NCBI GenBank assembly: GCA_016584305.1
Contig: JACEEZ010006494.1
Span: forward strand, 90,001 to 154,000
DNA length: 64,000 nt
Direction of reading: 5' to 3'
Source of the DNA: Chionoecetes opilio
Lineage: Eukaryota > Arthropoda > Malacostraca > Decapoda > Majidae
Shown here: piece by piece, positions 20,700 through 32,300 of the stretch
How positions within the stretch are numbered: position 1 is the first letter of the stretch
Layout of the letters: each line of letters opens with the position of its first letter
Translations under genes and position numbers: made by a program
Notes under the pieces: model-generated
The model's database searches: none
Told to the model about the DNA's origin: nothing
Seen by the model: only the letters and a program-made list of their open reading frames with translations

Positions 20700-22560
20700 T
20701 AGGAGAGGTGATATTTGAGTGATGCAATGTAATCATTACTTGAATATATAATAAGCACCTCGATGAGAGACGAATCTTCTTGTTTATATTGTTTGATGCA
20801 TGATTGAATAGCCTCTCCACGAGAGAGATGTCAAGATAGTGACAGAATGGAGTAAGTGAGAGACTGAGAGGAGTGGTGGATAGACTGAATGGTAGGACTC
20901 CGGTGAGTAGTGTGCTGAGTGGAGGAATGACAGTCGTGTGCTGAAAAGTGTAAAATAATTCTTGGACAGGGGGCGCATGATAGATTATTCCTTTAGCATT
21001 GCCTGTAATTCACTTTAATTTTTGTTCAGGTACCCAATCCATCCGTTCCCTTATTGCTTTCTAACATACGGCAGGTGTTTCGTACTACTACACCTGGGCG
21101 TGGCGGTGTGTAACCGGGTCTATAGAGTGGTCGAACGGTTTCGGCTTTATTCACTCACACTAGTTAAATATTGAACGAAATTTATCTCTCTTTACACTAG
21201 AGGTACTTTAATATCCTTACGTCTAGTCAAGTAAGATGTAAGTAGTGCTGGCTCCATGTATTTAGTATTTAATCCCAAACATTGTCCCCCATATAGCCAT
21301 ATCAAATCCAAAATAGAAAACAGACCATCTGGGCATGGACTTTTCTACGAGCTTGGATGTAATTTTCCACGGAGCTGGAGGTTGGTACTTTAAGAGCACC
21401 TCCTACAAATAAACTTTGTATATCTCTCAGGCACTGTACCCTTTTTTGCACAACCTAGATCTTACATCTGAATTAATCTTCCATCGTAAATTGCCATATG
21501 CACCTCCGAGTCTGGCACATTTTCCCCCTTTTTTAGTATTAAATTAATCTTCTCATCTTAAGGACCTCTTGTGTGGCATGTGATACTATATCCTCTTGTA
21601 GCATACAGGGCCTGGCTATTCTCGTTGTTCGTGTGTGATGTGACATTGATCAATTTATTGCCTTAAATAATTGATGCAGCACTTTGCCACTTCACTTCTA
21701 GTCCATTCCAGGCATCTAAGCTTCTATGTGTGGAAAGCTGTTACTTGTGTTACTCCTACCGTAGATAACACTAAAGTCGCCAGGACAGTTTTTTTTCATA
21801 TGTACAGACTGTAGTGCGTTAATACTTACATTTATACATCCATGATTTCAGAAAGTTAGACGGGCTATCTGGAAGTCTGTCATTTGTGTATGCATCTGTG
21901 TCATAGGAGATATGGCTATAAACATATCATGCCAAAATATCACAGAGTAGCGACCACAATAAGGTCCGCCATCTATGGTTTAGTATTTCCTGAGAGTCCT
22001 CCGCCGTCGTCGTCGCGGCGAAAAAAAAAAAGGTTGGCAAAATTTGAAACAGTATATACGCTGCAGATTGGCCAGCATCAAAACACGCTGAAACAGTGTA
22101 GATAGACACCGATCTTATTGCTAAACCTTTGTATAATTTCCTTTTTTTTTAACGTTCTTAATTTTGATGGGCAACCACAAAAATTTTGTAACCTCCATAG
22201 TTTTTAGTACCGAGTAGTTGGGAGAGCTGCGCTTGTTTCTTTATTCTTCATGATGGCGCTGCGTGTCCAGGTAAGGTGAGGTCAAGTCAACTGGTATGCA
22301 ATTGATTCCCTTCCCCGGTTCTTCTGTGCCTTCTCATGATCCTTTTGCACTGCTCCATCATACCGACAAAAAGGACATATCTCTACTTTGTAGTTGACCA
22401 GGAACGATTTTTCATTATATTGACTCCAGTCAGACAATTTCCACGACACTCCATTGTGTAAAACCAGTGCTAATTGTTTTGTATTTTTTAAAGAACCAAA
22501 TAAGTGATTTAATATTAATCTTCAAACAGATTTTTGCTTGTTGATTTAGAACTATAGCTC
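20700..22560. other. Loop between the inverted arms; no gene
   Basis: About 1.9 kb of A+T-rich DNA. It includes a second copy of CTCGATGAGAGACGAATCTTCTT (20760; compare 19598) and the R2 fragment at 21755. No supported coding region. Confidence 0.5.
21755..22110 (+). mobile_element. R2 element fragment
   Basis: Begins CCTACCGTAGATAACACTAAAG, then follows the complement of 9751 back to about 9400, including TTTATACATCCATGATTTCAG and the CCGTCGTCGTCG run. The far inverted terminus is missing, so this copy is truncated. Confidence 0.65.
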
Positions 22561-24055
22561 TGTCAAATAGGGAAATATATATCCGTAATTTCGTGACATA
22601 CCTAATAATATTCTAATTGACAATTTATGGACAACATGTAAAAAAATATACCAAGTCGAAGCATCTTGCAGTTTTTACGATCATTGAGAACTTAAAACTT
22701 AGTCTAGACACCCCTAGGAATTCTATAGGCGGCTTTAATATGAAGATTATACTGAATATGCTAATTAGGGTCATTATGCAAATTTGCTCAACAGAATGCC
22801 CAATTAGCAATCCGGGCAGTTTCTGCATCCTTAGGATGTGTCATTAACATTTCAAGCATAAAAAGCCTGACTCGTATACTCAAAGTTCCAGTGTTTTCAC
22901 TATAGGTGCATTATAGGACTGCTAACCTAGTCCTAACTAAAATTTAAAGTGACAAGAGTCACTACAGCAGATTTTTGTACTCCAACCAAATAGCTGCTCA
23001 CCATATACATGGTGCATTTGTGTGTGAGAAATGAATTTCCATTCTAGATAAGCTCTAGTAATATAGGCTAATAGTAGGTACTACTATGAAATACGTCTAT
23101 ACCAGATAACGACTTCAATACAAATGATTTCCTCAGATAAGGAGGATAGCAAATATATAATCAAATGCAATCACTGTGAAAATTTAAAACTTTCATTCGA
23201 GTGTACATGGGGAAAAAACCGGAAACGCCAGAACCTTCATGCCCTGCCACCTATAGCTATATGTACTACGGTAGACAAGGAGAGGGCCAAATTTTAACAG
23301 CAAGAGCTACTTTATCCTCCTTATTTATCAACTATTAGGATTCCGGTACGTAATTGTATCGTTATCGGTGCGCTGATATTAATTCTCACATTACTGTGTA
23401 AGCACGACGCATAAATAGATATACGTAAAAAGACAGTCGAAGGTGAGGAAATAATGTATAAATTGAATGAGAACAAAATGGGTCGCTACATGGTGAGATA
23501 TGCCGACTGGCCTCTTGCACTGTGAGGATGGCACTAGGCTGGCTTCCTGACAGGGAACAATTCTGTCGCTACATGTGTGAGATTCTTACACCGATATTGT
23601 GGGTAGGGGACGGCTGCCCCTGACGAAGAAACAACAGCGCTTGAAGAGAGGCCGCTGCTCAGCTATGGTCCTCGCTTCCCGTGATTGAGTAACAGCAAAG
23701 GCTACTGCTTTTTTCCTTGATTTCACAAGATGATTCGTCGTTTCATCGAGTGTGCTTATATATATTCACATTACTGGTAATAAACGCCAAAGATATACTT
23801 AAAAAGACAGTGACGATAGAAAACCTGTATAAATGATGAAAATGAGGCGTTAACTCCAACCCAGAGTAATCCTACGGCGAATTAATCCGCCCACGGAAAT
23901 CTCCGCCGTGGGTCGGCTGAGGTGAGGCAGGAGCCGGGAGCAGCTGTTGCCTCTCGCGCGGCGATGAATGTAAAAGTATTCATCGTAACCTGCTGGCGCG
24001 CTACTGGCATCCGAAAACCAACCTCTGGATAACCAAACCTCCCAGACCTGCTATA
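22560..24055. repeat. Right arm of the roughly 4.9 kb imperfect inverted repeat
   Basis: Reverse complement of 19200-20690 along most of its length, ending at CCAGAGGTTGG/GGATAACCAAACCTCCCAGACC near 24010-24045. On the outside it runs directly into a copy of the palindrome-arm element, which the left arm lacks. Confidence 0.7.
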
Positions 24056-24490
24056 CAGTGGCGGGAGATTGTGGCGGGGAGATTGGAAAGTCAAAACTTT
24101 GCCACTTCACCTGCGTCGACTCTTGCACTTCCAGGCTTTTCTATCTGATTGATACACAATAATTAACATGGAAAATATGACTGCCTATGGTATTAGTATA
24201 CTTCTACATACGTATTGACTATTAATATCATAGAGTACCTTTACACCTGCTCCTCAACTAAAACTACTGGTTATTTGGTTAAATACATGTTTTTAAACAG
24301 ACTCAGGCCCTTCTATCCACAATATACACATTAGAAAAAAAATCAGTTCTTAAAATTATACTTTTGTGTTTTAGTGCAGTGGAATAAGCCCATATTTTTC
24401 TTTCAAGGGTTGAACCAACTTTTCTATCAATTGTGAGTTAAAACTGCCCAGCAGACCACTGGCATTTTGGGTTCCAATTCTCTCGAATTG
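24056..24490. mobile_element. Single arm copy of the 61-62 kb palindrome element
   Basis: Follows 62020-62440 closely: GGCGGGAGATTGTGGCGGGGAG, TGCACTTCCAGGCTTT, TGATTGATACACAATAA, CAGTGGAATAAGCCCATATT and the terminal GTGAGTTAAAACTGCC...CACTGGCATTT. Only one arm is present, so the unit also exists outside the inverted dimer. Confidence 0.75.
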
Positions 24491-24494
24491 CCTA

Positions 24495-24580
24495 CTAACG
24501 GCAACACCCGACCAACCACTGCCGATTTTGGAGCTTCAGCCCCCCACAACATCACCCTGGTGTAAACCCCCTGGGGGCTC
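24495..24580 (+). repeat. Dispersed repeat R1, copy 3 (partial)
   Basis: Shares GGCAACACCCGACCAACCAC, GATTTTGGAGCTTCAGCCCC and AACCCCCTGGGG with copy 2. It meets the non-LTR family at the same point as copy 2 meets copy 1. Confidence 0.7.
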
Positions 24581-24582
24581 GC

Positions 24583-25090
24583 AACATTGGTTTTGTTCAA
24601 TCTTCAATAACCCCAATTTTCTTCATCTTCTACTCGAACAAACCTTACCAAATAACTATCCCCTTTTCTTTAATGACACTCAACTATCTCCTTCTTCTAC
24701 AATGAACATTCTTGGACTATTCTTTACTAAAAATCTGAACTGGAAATCTCACATCTCATCTCTTGCTAAAACAGCTTCTAAGAAGTTAGATGTCCTGTGC
24801 CATCTGCGTCCTTTTTTTTTCCCTCCAAGCTGCTTGCTCTCTACAGGGGCCTTATCCGCCCATGTATGGAGTATGTCTCACATTTTTGGGGAGGATCCAC
24901 TCATACAGCTCTCCTAAACAGGGTTGAGTCAAAAGCTTTTCGTCTCATCAACTTTCCTCTTCTGACTGACTGTTTTCAATCTTTAAATCACCGCCGCAAT
25001 GTTGCTTCTCATGCTCTCTTCTACCATTATTTTCGTGCTCATGAAAATGCTCCTCTAATTTTCGTGCTCACTGCTCCTCTAAGCTTGGTA
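24583..25090 (+). mobile_element. Non-LTR family N, copy 3 (truncated at both ends)
   Basis: Encodes NNYPLFFNDTQLSPSSTMN, NLNWKSHISSLAKTASKKLD, then after a frameshift in a T-run at about 24813, KLLALYRGLIRPCMEYVSHF and LLNRVESKAFRLINFPLLTD. The family's 3' UTR is absent: similarity stops at about 25090 (CTCCTCTAAGCTTG). Clearly dead. Confidence 0.8.
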
Positions 25091-25771
25091 CATTATAGCG
25101 GGGGATCTACTGTTTCCTTCCGAGGCCTGGCAAGGCCTCCGGTATTCAAGGAGGCCTTGGGACTGGCCAGCCACATGGTTTGTTTACGAACTACACAAGG
25201 AAACTTGTCGTACACTGCTCTGGCAGCAAATATAAGAATATAGTATTTGTTGATCATTAATGCATTACTCTAAATTTCTACCATTATATAATATTATATT
25301 GATTGAGACGTTTACTGAATCCGGAATTGTATGTACAAGTTGATTTTATGGAGAAAATTATTTCTATTGTACGCATATATTTTTATTTTATATACATCCT
25401 AGACAGCAATGTTACATTTGTTAAATGAATTTGAATAACTTTTTGATTTTTGAAACTACATAGAAGGATGTAAAAAAATAATCTATGAAGTCCGCGAAAC
25501 ATGTATGTTTGAATGAGATTCACATGCTCTAACGGGATCATAAAACTCAGTGCAGATGCCCATGGACTGCAAACCATCACCGAATACGAACCTTCTCAAC
25601 CCCTCAGTCATGTCTGGCATTTCTTTTTCCTCCTCTCTATCATACTGTTCAGATTGCTTTGGTAGATCCTCATCATCTAACTGCCTCCAAGCTCGCAAAT
25701 TATTCCGATGCAACACCTTATCCTGGCCCAAAGACTACATAGGTATACTAGACTTGCTTCTCAGATTCTTC
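25091..25771. other. No recognised gene; possible remains of the locus upstream
   Basis: The - strand frame 25731-25483 (acidic, RREE/EEEKEMPDM) follows the broken long-exon locus and could be its decayed downstream coding sequence. I recognise no domain and no clear splice sites. 25091-25480 shows nothing. Confidence 0.35.
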
Positions 25772-26113
25772 TCAGGCTTTTTTCAGTGATCGGATGTACA
25801 GCAGCAAGAGAACCTCCAGTGACAGGGTCTTGAGCCAGTAGTCAAAGTGCACACTGGCCTTTGCTCGCTGTGTGCACCACTCCTCAAAGACCTGATCATC
25901 TGGCTGTGTGGTGTTGCCATCATCCGGTGTGCAGTCTTTACTGTATGCCTGATGGAGTAGTGTGTGGAGGGTTGCAGCTCTGACTTGGTGTGCATGGCGG
26001 GTCTTGGTAACATGGCTGGCTCGAATGAAGGAATCTGCTGTTCCAGAGCTGGCAATGTCGGCCTGTACCAGGGCGTTCGTCCAACCGCTGTCCTCCAGCC
26101 AGTCTCCCAGCAG
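25772..26113 (-). pseudogene. Second exon of broken uncharacterised multi-exon gene
   Basis: On -, GTTTTAG precedes an open stretch of 113 codons starting LLGDWLEDSGWTNALVQADI, continuing SFIRASHVTKTRHAHQ and ending SLEVLLLLYIRSLKKA, then TGA at 25774-25772. It joins the long exon in phase 0 across a 208 bp intron. From memory of invertebrate protein sets, this segment in related uncharacterised proteins continues with an 'L-x-W-F-F-A-L-D' block, which is missing here. That points to truncation. Function unknown; no catalytic motif recognised. Confidence 0.6.
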
Positions 26114-26321
26114 CTAAAACACAACACAAATTATGTTAATGATGTTCAGATTGTACGACACTAGCCTCTGCCTGACACAATGTACATAATACTCAGCCTA
26201 CTATTTCAGTTGCCAGATACACATGCACAGAACATTGGTGAAACATTGTTGCTGTTACTACTACATGTACTGGTATCTCATAGGTACTACACTGGCTATT
26301 ACTGTATATCATGGAACTTAC

Positions 26322-28487
26322 CTTCAACACACCCATCTCGATATGCAGACCGCCGAACATGATCACAAAGTGATCCACTCCATGTGTGGCTGGCCAGGTC
26401 CACTGTATTTCCTTGACAAGGGCGAAGAGATCAGCAGCAAGTACAGGTACTTGTCCAGGGTTTAAGTACTGAATAGCTGCCTTGACGATGGCCATGGAAT
26501 GTCTTATCATTGCCACCGAGTGTGCGCTGTCTAGGAACAGAGGAAACAGTGCATTGATCGCGGCAGGTGGGATCACTGCTTGCTGGACATCGGCATGGTA
26601 GGCAGACCATGACACCCATTCATCTATGGATTGCTTCTCTAGAGCTGTCTTCACTGTCCTCAGTCACCCATACTCTTCTTCCACGGCAGCTTCAGCAGCC
26701 AGGAGGTCGGGAGGCCTTGCAGGACGTTGTACAACCGGTGCAGTGAAGTGGTTCGTCTTCATGGCAGCAGGTGGCACACTTGTGTACACTGATGGCAGAG
26801 GTGCTACCGACTTGGCGGAAGAGATGTCTTGCCCAATCACCACTACACCACGGTCGAGTCCGCCATTCGTGTGTTATGGATGTTGCATTAGGGAGATATC
26901 TGTGCCATGAAAAGAATCCTTGGCTGTCGCAGAGCTGGGGTTATGGTCAATATTATCGACAGCCCCAGTAGGGAACAGTCCCTTGCGCAGCTTGGGTGGG
27001 CAAACAACTTCTTCCATGTTGAAGCGCTGGCAGACACCATTGGTAATGTCTGCTGTGAGCTGTAGTAATCTATCATATGACACACACATCCCTAGGCTGA
27101 ACAGTGTGTCAATCAGACCTCTGCTCCTGGTCACAGCGTGAATCTTGAGGGACAAGTAGAGTGGGAGTGGGGTTTCTCTCTCGCGGCTGTGGCGCACTGA
27201 GGTTGACTCCACACTGCGTGCATGCTTTACACTGCTGAACACCAGTAGCTGCGATACTGTAAGAGCAGCAGTTGTGGTGCTTGTGTTGGCCAACTTAGTC
27301 TGGTGCTTGATGTTCGCCCCATCGAGGATCATGTTCACCAGAGTAAGGAGGGATGGTGTCACAGAATCTTTCTGGCAGTCAGCGTGGTACTGAACTGAAG
27401 CGTCAAAGGTGAACCTGGTCTGAAACATTTATCTACGTACTACCTGTGCTGCTCTTACTAGGTGCATGGCATCACTGTCATGATCACAGGCCTTCTTCAG
27501 GGCGGGACCTATATCTTTCTCAAACAAGAGAAGTGTGTCTCGGCCCTGAGAATGGGCTCTCAGATCAGAAAGCACAGAAAGAAGTCTGTCCTTCAGTCTG
27601 GTTGTGTGTATTCTGTTGGTTACCGTGGCACCCAGCTGCTCCAGTCTCGTCTTGTAGAGGTTAGCCACGTCTGAGAGTTTAAATACAGGGGCATTGTCCT
27701 CATCTGCATGCATGTCCTCCATGAATACCACCAGCTCAGCAAAGGCTATGCCATGCAGACGATACCCATCCTTGAGTGCGGCTGGTCTGATTTTGTTGTA
27801 TAATGCACGGAGACAGTTGCGATGGTATTTTGCCTCGGTGGCAATCATGTCTCCTGCAGACAGCTTGGCCAGCAGTTCAGTGTTCCCCAATTCAGTGGCA
27901 CATCTCCGAATTTTCTTGTCAATTTCCTTTGTAGCTGCTTCGTGCAAGTCTGCAGTGCCAGCTGGCTTATTGCAGAAGAAACAGATAGGCTCGGTTGACT
28001 GTGCAAGCCTGTGGGCAGCTGCTGATCGTGTGTGCACGGTTGGAGTACCGGTACTAGATTGCTGTCCTGAAGCTGATTCTGCTCTGCTCTGCTGGTCAAA
28101 CATTTTTTTGTTAAACTTTAAACAACATTTCTTGTGCCACTGAGCACTGTGTGTCCTCAAGGTAGCTTCTACGCCATCGCCATCATCCAGTCTGTTCACG
28201 TTGAGTTCCATTGGCATGTGCCGAAGTCCCTTGAACTGGAGGAGGTCTTCTGTCAATGATGCATAGCCACTACCACTCGGTTTCATGGTTGATCTTAGTG
28301 GGCACTGCAAAGGTTCATCTGTCTCTGCTTGGCAAAGAATACAAAGCTCCCAGTTAGTTCTTGGGGGTGGTTTTGATTGCTTGGACGTAGAGGGCTGGGC
28401 TGGGTCTATGAGGATATGACGCTTTGCCATAGTGACGATCAGGTCTGGGATGCTCGTATCTTGGCTTCGATCATCAGGCAGGGAATC
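26322..28487 (-). pseudogene. Long exon of uncharacterised Cys-rich family with three in-frame stops
   Basis: The exon lies between an acceptor (GTGTTGCAG, exon from 28487) and a GTAAGT donor (26321-26316) on -. It is exactly 722 codons and keeps one reading frame throughout, but has TAA at 27431-27429, TAA at 26876-26874 and TGA at 26666-26664. Visible pieces: a Cys/His region (CILCQ, QCPL, then WHKKCCLKFNKK), a second one (ICFFCNKP, LHEA, YHRNCLRALYN), then SVTPSLLTLVNMILDG, and after the stops WVSWSAYHADVQQA and HFVIMFGGLHIEMGVLK. It resembles a large uncharacterised family found repeatedly in aquatic invertebrate genomes, recalled rather than searched. Lack of frameshifts suggests recent loss, or selection with readthrough. 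Transposon origin is possible but unproven. Confidence 0.65.
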
Positions 28488-28548
28488 CTGCAACACACAA
28501 GTACAACAATTGTGTTAGTACCAGGCACCACAGTTTACATTCATTGGC

Positions 28549-28786
28549 ATCAATATTTGATATGTTGAGGTAATTGACCTCTCACTGTCCTCAGAGGTCA
28601 AAGCTAGACACCTGTAAATAATTACCAACGCTGTGTGGAATATGTAGACACTTTTATTGGAACACAAATGCATGGTTTGTACATCATAAACATGTTTACC
28701 ATTAACTAATGACGCCAAACATCAATATTTTGATACTTTGAGGTCATTGACCTCTCACGGTCCTCAGAGGTCAAATCTGCCTTACC
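28549..28786. repeat. Diverged 171 bp-spaced direct repeat
   Basis: CATCAATATT(T)TGATA...TTGAGGT.ATTGACCTCTCAC.GTCCTCAGAGGTCAAA occurs at about 28549 and 28719. Each holds a short inverted pair TGACCTCT/AGAGGTCA. The rest of 28490-29660 shows no gene; an A+T-rich segment at 29400-29600 and GAAGCAAT/GAAACAAT units near 29347-29385 are the only notable items. Confidence 0.6.
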
Positions 28787-29664
28787 TCCCGATCTGAAAA
28801 TGAAGCTTATGGCATGTACTAACACTGGTAGAGATTTCATGCTTAAGTCATAATTTGCACAATTCTTATGATATGAGAGATTATCAGCTGTACTAACAGG
28901 AGAACGGCGATAGCCTTTGCCAGGGTAAGACGGAGATTGTGACAGGGACTCCTGTACATTTCGTCAAGTATTGTAGATTTACATGATTAAGCTACCTCAA
29001 CTACCCTGACGTTTCTCTACATCCTCACGAAACCACAGATAACTTTCCAGCGTATACAGTGATTGAAGCGTGTGTTACTGGACATTACTCATCTCCGGTT
29101 TTTATGGTGAGTACCTATGTGAGTAGAATTACTCGCGCAAAGGAAAAAAAAAGAACACTTCTTCTCTAATTTAACACTTCCATATACTTCTGCACTGTTC
29201 CTTTCCATGTTCATCATGATCCTCCTGTTGGCTTCCTTGGTATCTCCACTTATCCATTATCGTCAGCACTCCTAGTAAACACATCCGCGTTGTTACCACG
29301 TTGTCACCATGTTGTGTTATCGGTATAGTAACGTTGGAATGGAAAATGAAGCAATGCAGCAATGAAACAATGAAGCAATGAAGTCAGTTACAAGATCTGG
29401 GTTAAGAAGTTAATTGTAAGTTGGTTTTCTATTTGTCTATCTTTTATTCAAGAACCTAACTCCATAAACCTTTAAAAAATTGTATCCTTTTTAATGAAAC
29501 TTTAGTGAAGGAAATAAATTATAGTGTTTTTTTCTTTTTTATAAGGTGCATCGATTTGGCTACAAGAACTCAAATGAAATTATAATACCATGACCTTAGA
29601 CAAAAGTTATCGCCCCAGAAAAATATGAGCACCGCGGCATTGTTATTGGTTAGTTGGTGCATTA

Positions 29665-30183
29665 TCACCTACAACACAACTCTGCGCGGCCACCCAACAC
29701 TGAGTTACACACTAGGTTAAGCAGCATGATTGCCAGGTCCTGGAGGGTGACTGTGCCTGCGTGGTTACTGTCGTCGCACCTAAAAAACAAACTATTGTAC
29801 ACAGGATGGTGGGTCAGGCCGCGATGGTAAAGTTGCTCACATTCACTGTTCTCCACCAGGCTTAGTGGCACAATCGTGTCCCACCACCAAACTCCACCGT
29901 CCTTCCCATCTGGTATCAAGTGGTCTCGAGGCCGCGGTCCGTGGCGGCCCAACCATGGGTCCACCATCCCTGCAGCGGGCTCCAGCGAGGCAGTGAATGT
30001 ACCAGGTGGTAGAGACTGATGTTGGTGCTTTGAGTGCCGCCGTAAGTGATGGAGCAACACAGCCTCGCTCCAGTCAAAGGAAGGGTCTCCGAAAGGTACG
30101 CTGAAAAATTGTCGTATACCGGGATCGGCGCTGATCTTGTACCTAGTCTGTGACGTTACAATAACGCGGGTTTTCTGACTGAT
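29665..30183 (-). CDS. SGNH/PC-esterase-like membrane protein, last exon
   Basis: Begins after CTTTCAG on - at 30183 and is open for 172 codons to a stop at 29667-29665. It starts ISQKTRVIVTSQTRYK and ends with CDDSNHAGTVTLQDLAIMLL, NLVCN and a short tail. The D-S-N-H (29772-29761) near the C-terminus, followed by a hydrophobic helix and 'LLNLVCN', fits the DxxH block that supplies Asp and His of the catalytic triad in SGNH hydrolases of the PC-esterase/CASD1/TBL kind. The preceding exon ends in phase 0 and joins without disturbance. No premature stop. A 24 bp GT...AG inside at 29798-29775 is in frame and too short to be an intron. Confidence 0.68.
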   Translation of the reverse strand: MSQKTRVIVTSQTRYKISADPGIRQFFSVPFGDPSFDWSEAVLLHHLRRHSKHQHQSLPPGTFTASLEPAAGMVDPWLGRHGPRPRDHLIPDGKDGGVWWWDTIVPLSLVENSECEQLYHRGLTHHPVYNSLFFRCDDSNHAGTVTLQDLAIMLLNLVCNSVLGGRAELCCR

Positions 30184-30495
30184 CTGAAAGACAATAATAC
30201 TCCAAGTGACGAGAGGATAGCCATGGGGAGGAGTCTCGCGGCACACTGCTGTGCACCGTGGCCCCTACACCAAAGTGATTAGTCTTTATCCTTAATAAAT
30301 TACGAGTATGTGTAAGTAATTGATTGGAAAGTTAGCGTCACAGGCATTGGCATTCTTTATAGGATACAAAATATGGCGCATACAAACATTTGAATATTGA
30401 GTACTACGACTAGAGGTTATGATGCAATGCCAAGGATAGTAGTTTGTGGAGACAAGAACGTGAAGTACAGTACCAATGAGTGAGGTTCAGCTCAC

Positions 30496-30599
30496 CTGCT
30501 GCAAAAGTGGTGCCACCGTCTCGTGCACGTCCATCAAAGAGCCAAGGGCGTCCTGCTGGTACATACTCTGCGTGTGCTGCATCGTCCACGACGAGTAGC
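30496..30599 (-). CDS. SGNH-like protein, penultimate exon
   Basis: A 104 bp exon on - between ...CCATGCAG and GTGAGC. Completing a split Gly codon from the exon before, it reads GYSSWTMQHTQSMYQQDALG and then SLMDVHETVAPLLQQ. The '..LG-Y-S-S-W' entry and a Leu-rich helix ending before 'IS' fit the central part of the esterase fold. Splice phases agree on both sides (phase 1 in, phase 0 out), which is the main support for an exon this small. Confidence 0.65.
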
Positions 30600-30863
30600 C
30601 TGCATGGAGGGTAGACTTATAGAACAGTTTAATTTTAATCGTTTATATGAAATTCTCACTGATAAAATACTCTCAAAATGTTTCACATTATTTGGCAGAA
30701 GGTTGCTTATTTATGCAATATCCTTTTGATCAACAGGAATTTAATTTAACCGCAAATAGTCAGCGGTCGTGAATACCGAATGAGTGACAATAATTTTCTA
30801 GTGGCAATACATCATGAGGAATGTGACACAGCAAGAGGATGGCTTAAAAAAGGATCTGGCTAA

Positions 30864-31542
30864 GGCCTCTTTCACACGAGCGGTTTTTGCCGTCCGGTGT
30901 CTGCCGCACGGTTTAGCTTTCTATTGACTCTTATGGGAGTATTCACACTGTGCCGGGACGGCAGTTTTGCCGTTGCGGCAGCCGCACCCTGCCGTCATGC
31001 CAGCAAGACCGCAACGGCAGAATTGCCGGCGAACGGTTTGGGTGGAAACGTATTGCTATAGGCGCCTTCACACATCCGGTGTTTCCCGCGTGCGGCGGGT
31101 CAATGGGGTCATCGGGTGGTCAGTTGTCTGTCAACATTAGGAGGAGGAGCACACCACCACCTCGTCTGCATCACTGGAAAAGCTGGTATGCACTATATTC
31201 TCCTCCATGTGAACTTTCAATAATGTGTATTGAAAATTTAAGTCTATACATACTTATTCTGTATACCTCTGTACAATAAACATATGCATTTAAATTTCAA
31301 GGTCATGGCTAATTTGAATTATCATGACACGGAGGTGCTGATCTCTGAGATTGAGAGACGGCCTTGTTTATGGGACCCCTCAAGAGAAGACTACAAAAAC
31401 AAAATAACGAAGACAGAAGCTTGGGATGTTGAGAGAGAGAGCCTGCGGCAGAAACCGCAAGTGCCCGCAACGAGGCATGGTTTCTGCCGCACGCCGCAGC
31501 GGCAGAAACCGGACGGCAAAAACCGCTCGTGTGAAAGAGGCC
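30864..31542. mobile_element. PIF/Harbinger deletion derivative, 679 bp
   Basis: Termini GGCCTCTTTCACACGAGCGG at 30864 and its exact complement ending at 31542 continue into TTTTTGCCGTCCGG. TAA flanks both sides (30861-30863, 31543-31545), the PIF/Harbinger target-duplication length and sequence. The interior keeps a MADF fragment but no DDE transposase. A second TTCACAC-type end (GGCGCCTTCACACATCCGGT at about 31060) inside suggests nesting of a related MITE. It lies in an intron of the SGNH-like gene. Confidence 0.88.
31305..31436 (+). pseudogene. MADF-domain fragment of the Harbinger second protein
   Basis: From ATG at 31305: MANLNYHDTEVLISEIERRP, then CLWDPSREDYKNKITKTEAW. This is the first half of a MADF (Myb/SANT-like) DNA-binding domain, as carried by the accessory protein of PIF/Harbinger transposons. 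It breaks off after AWDVE, where the element's right terminal region begins. Being inside Harbinger ends, it is a relic of the parent transposon, not a host gene. Confidence 0.75.
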
Positions 31543-32300
31543 TAAATCAGTACACGAGTAGAGCACCCTTGCTTCGATAATTATTTTGAAGATGAGACCT
31601 TCCTTCATTTTTATTGCTACAATATTATTTCCAGAAACTTTTCATCAAAGTCCTTGCCAGGCAGTCATCCACTACCTCCCTAAAATGTCTTTATCTGTTG
31701 CTCCTCCCACCATTTGTGTGTTCTGCAAAACTATTACAGTCTTGCTGTACTGGAGATTCCCAGAGAGCAGTTATTGCATTGGACCCAAACCCTTGCAGCT
31801 CGACTGCGTCAGTAATCGTTTACTTGTCCTGTTGTCATTTACGGTGTATCAAACTCTAATCATCACATCCATAGACGGTGAACAGCCAATGCAGAGTTTA
31901 CTAAGAGACATCTTCACGAGCGCAAGAAAGACTATAGAGAGCGGGAGAGAAAGAAAAAAAAAAAAGACTCAAAAGTTTCAAGGATTTTTCTTTTATATAT
32001 TTCCATGCTGAAATACACGTACAGGCTTGCGCGGATGATCTTTACGCCAGAATCAGTTCATCGAGATTTACCGCGCAGATTTAAAGTTGCTTCCCCAAAA
32101 GCTATAAAAAAATGCAGAAGGCATGAATCGTATGTCTGACAGCGACGTACATCATCTTGCACACTCAACCGGTGTGTGGAGGGAGGGTTTCCCTCCCTCT
32201 CCTCCCTCCATAGGCGGTTTGACAGTTTGCGTGATTTGAACTTATAGCCTGCAGCGTTCACCTATATCCCGTGTTTTGCCTGTTTTTGCTGGATTACATA
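31543..32300. other. Intronic DNA, nothing assigned
   Basis: No coding feature supported. 31948-31965 has an A-rich run and 32175-32210 a short CCCTCC-rich patch. The inverted ends of the following Tc1/mariner copy could not be located here. Confidence 0.4.

Noticed and set aside
27408..27431. A 24 bp GT...AG mini-intron that would remove the first in-frame stop of the long exon
   Set aside because: Far below the shortest known animal introns, and the residues it would remove (VVRR.MFQ) fit the family at that place, so a mutated codon is the simpler reading.
29775..29798. A 24 bp GT...AG inside the last SGNH exon
   Set aside because: Too short for an intron; the frame is open through it.
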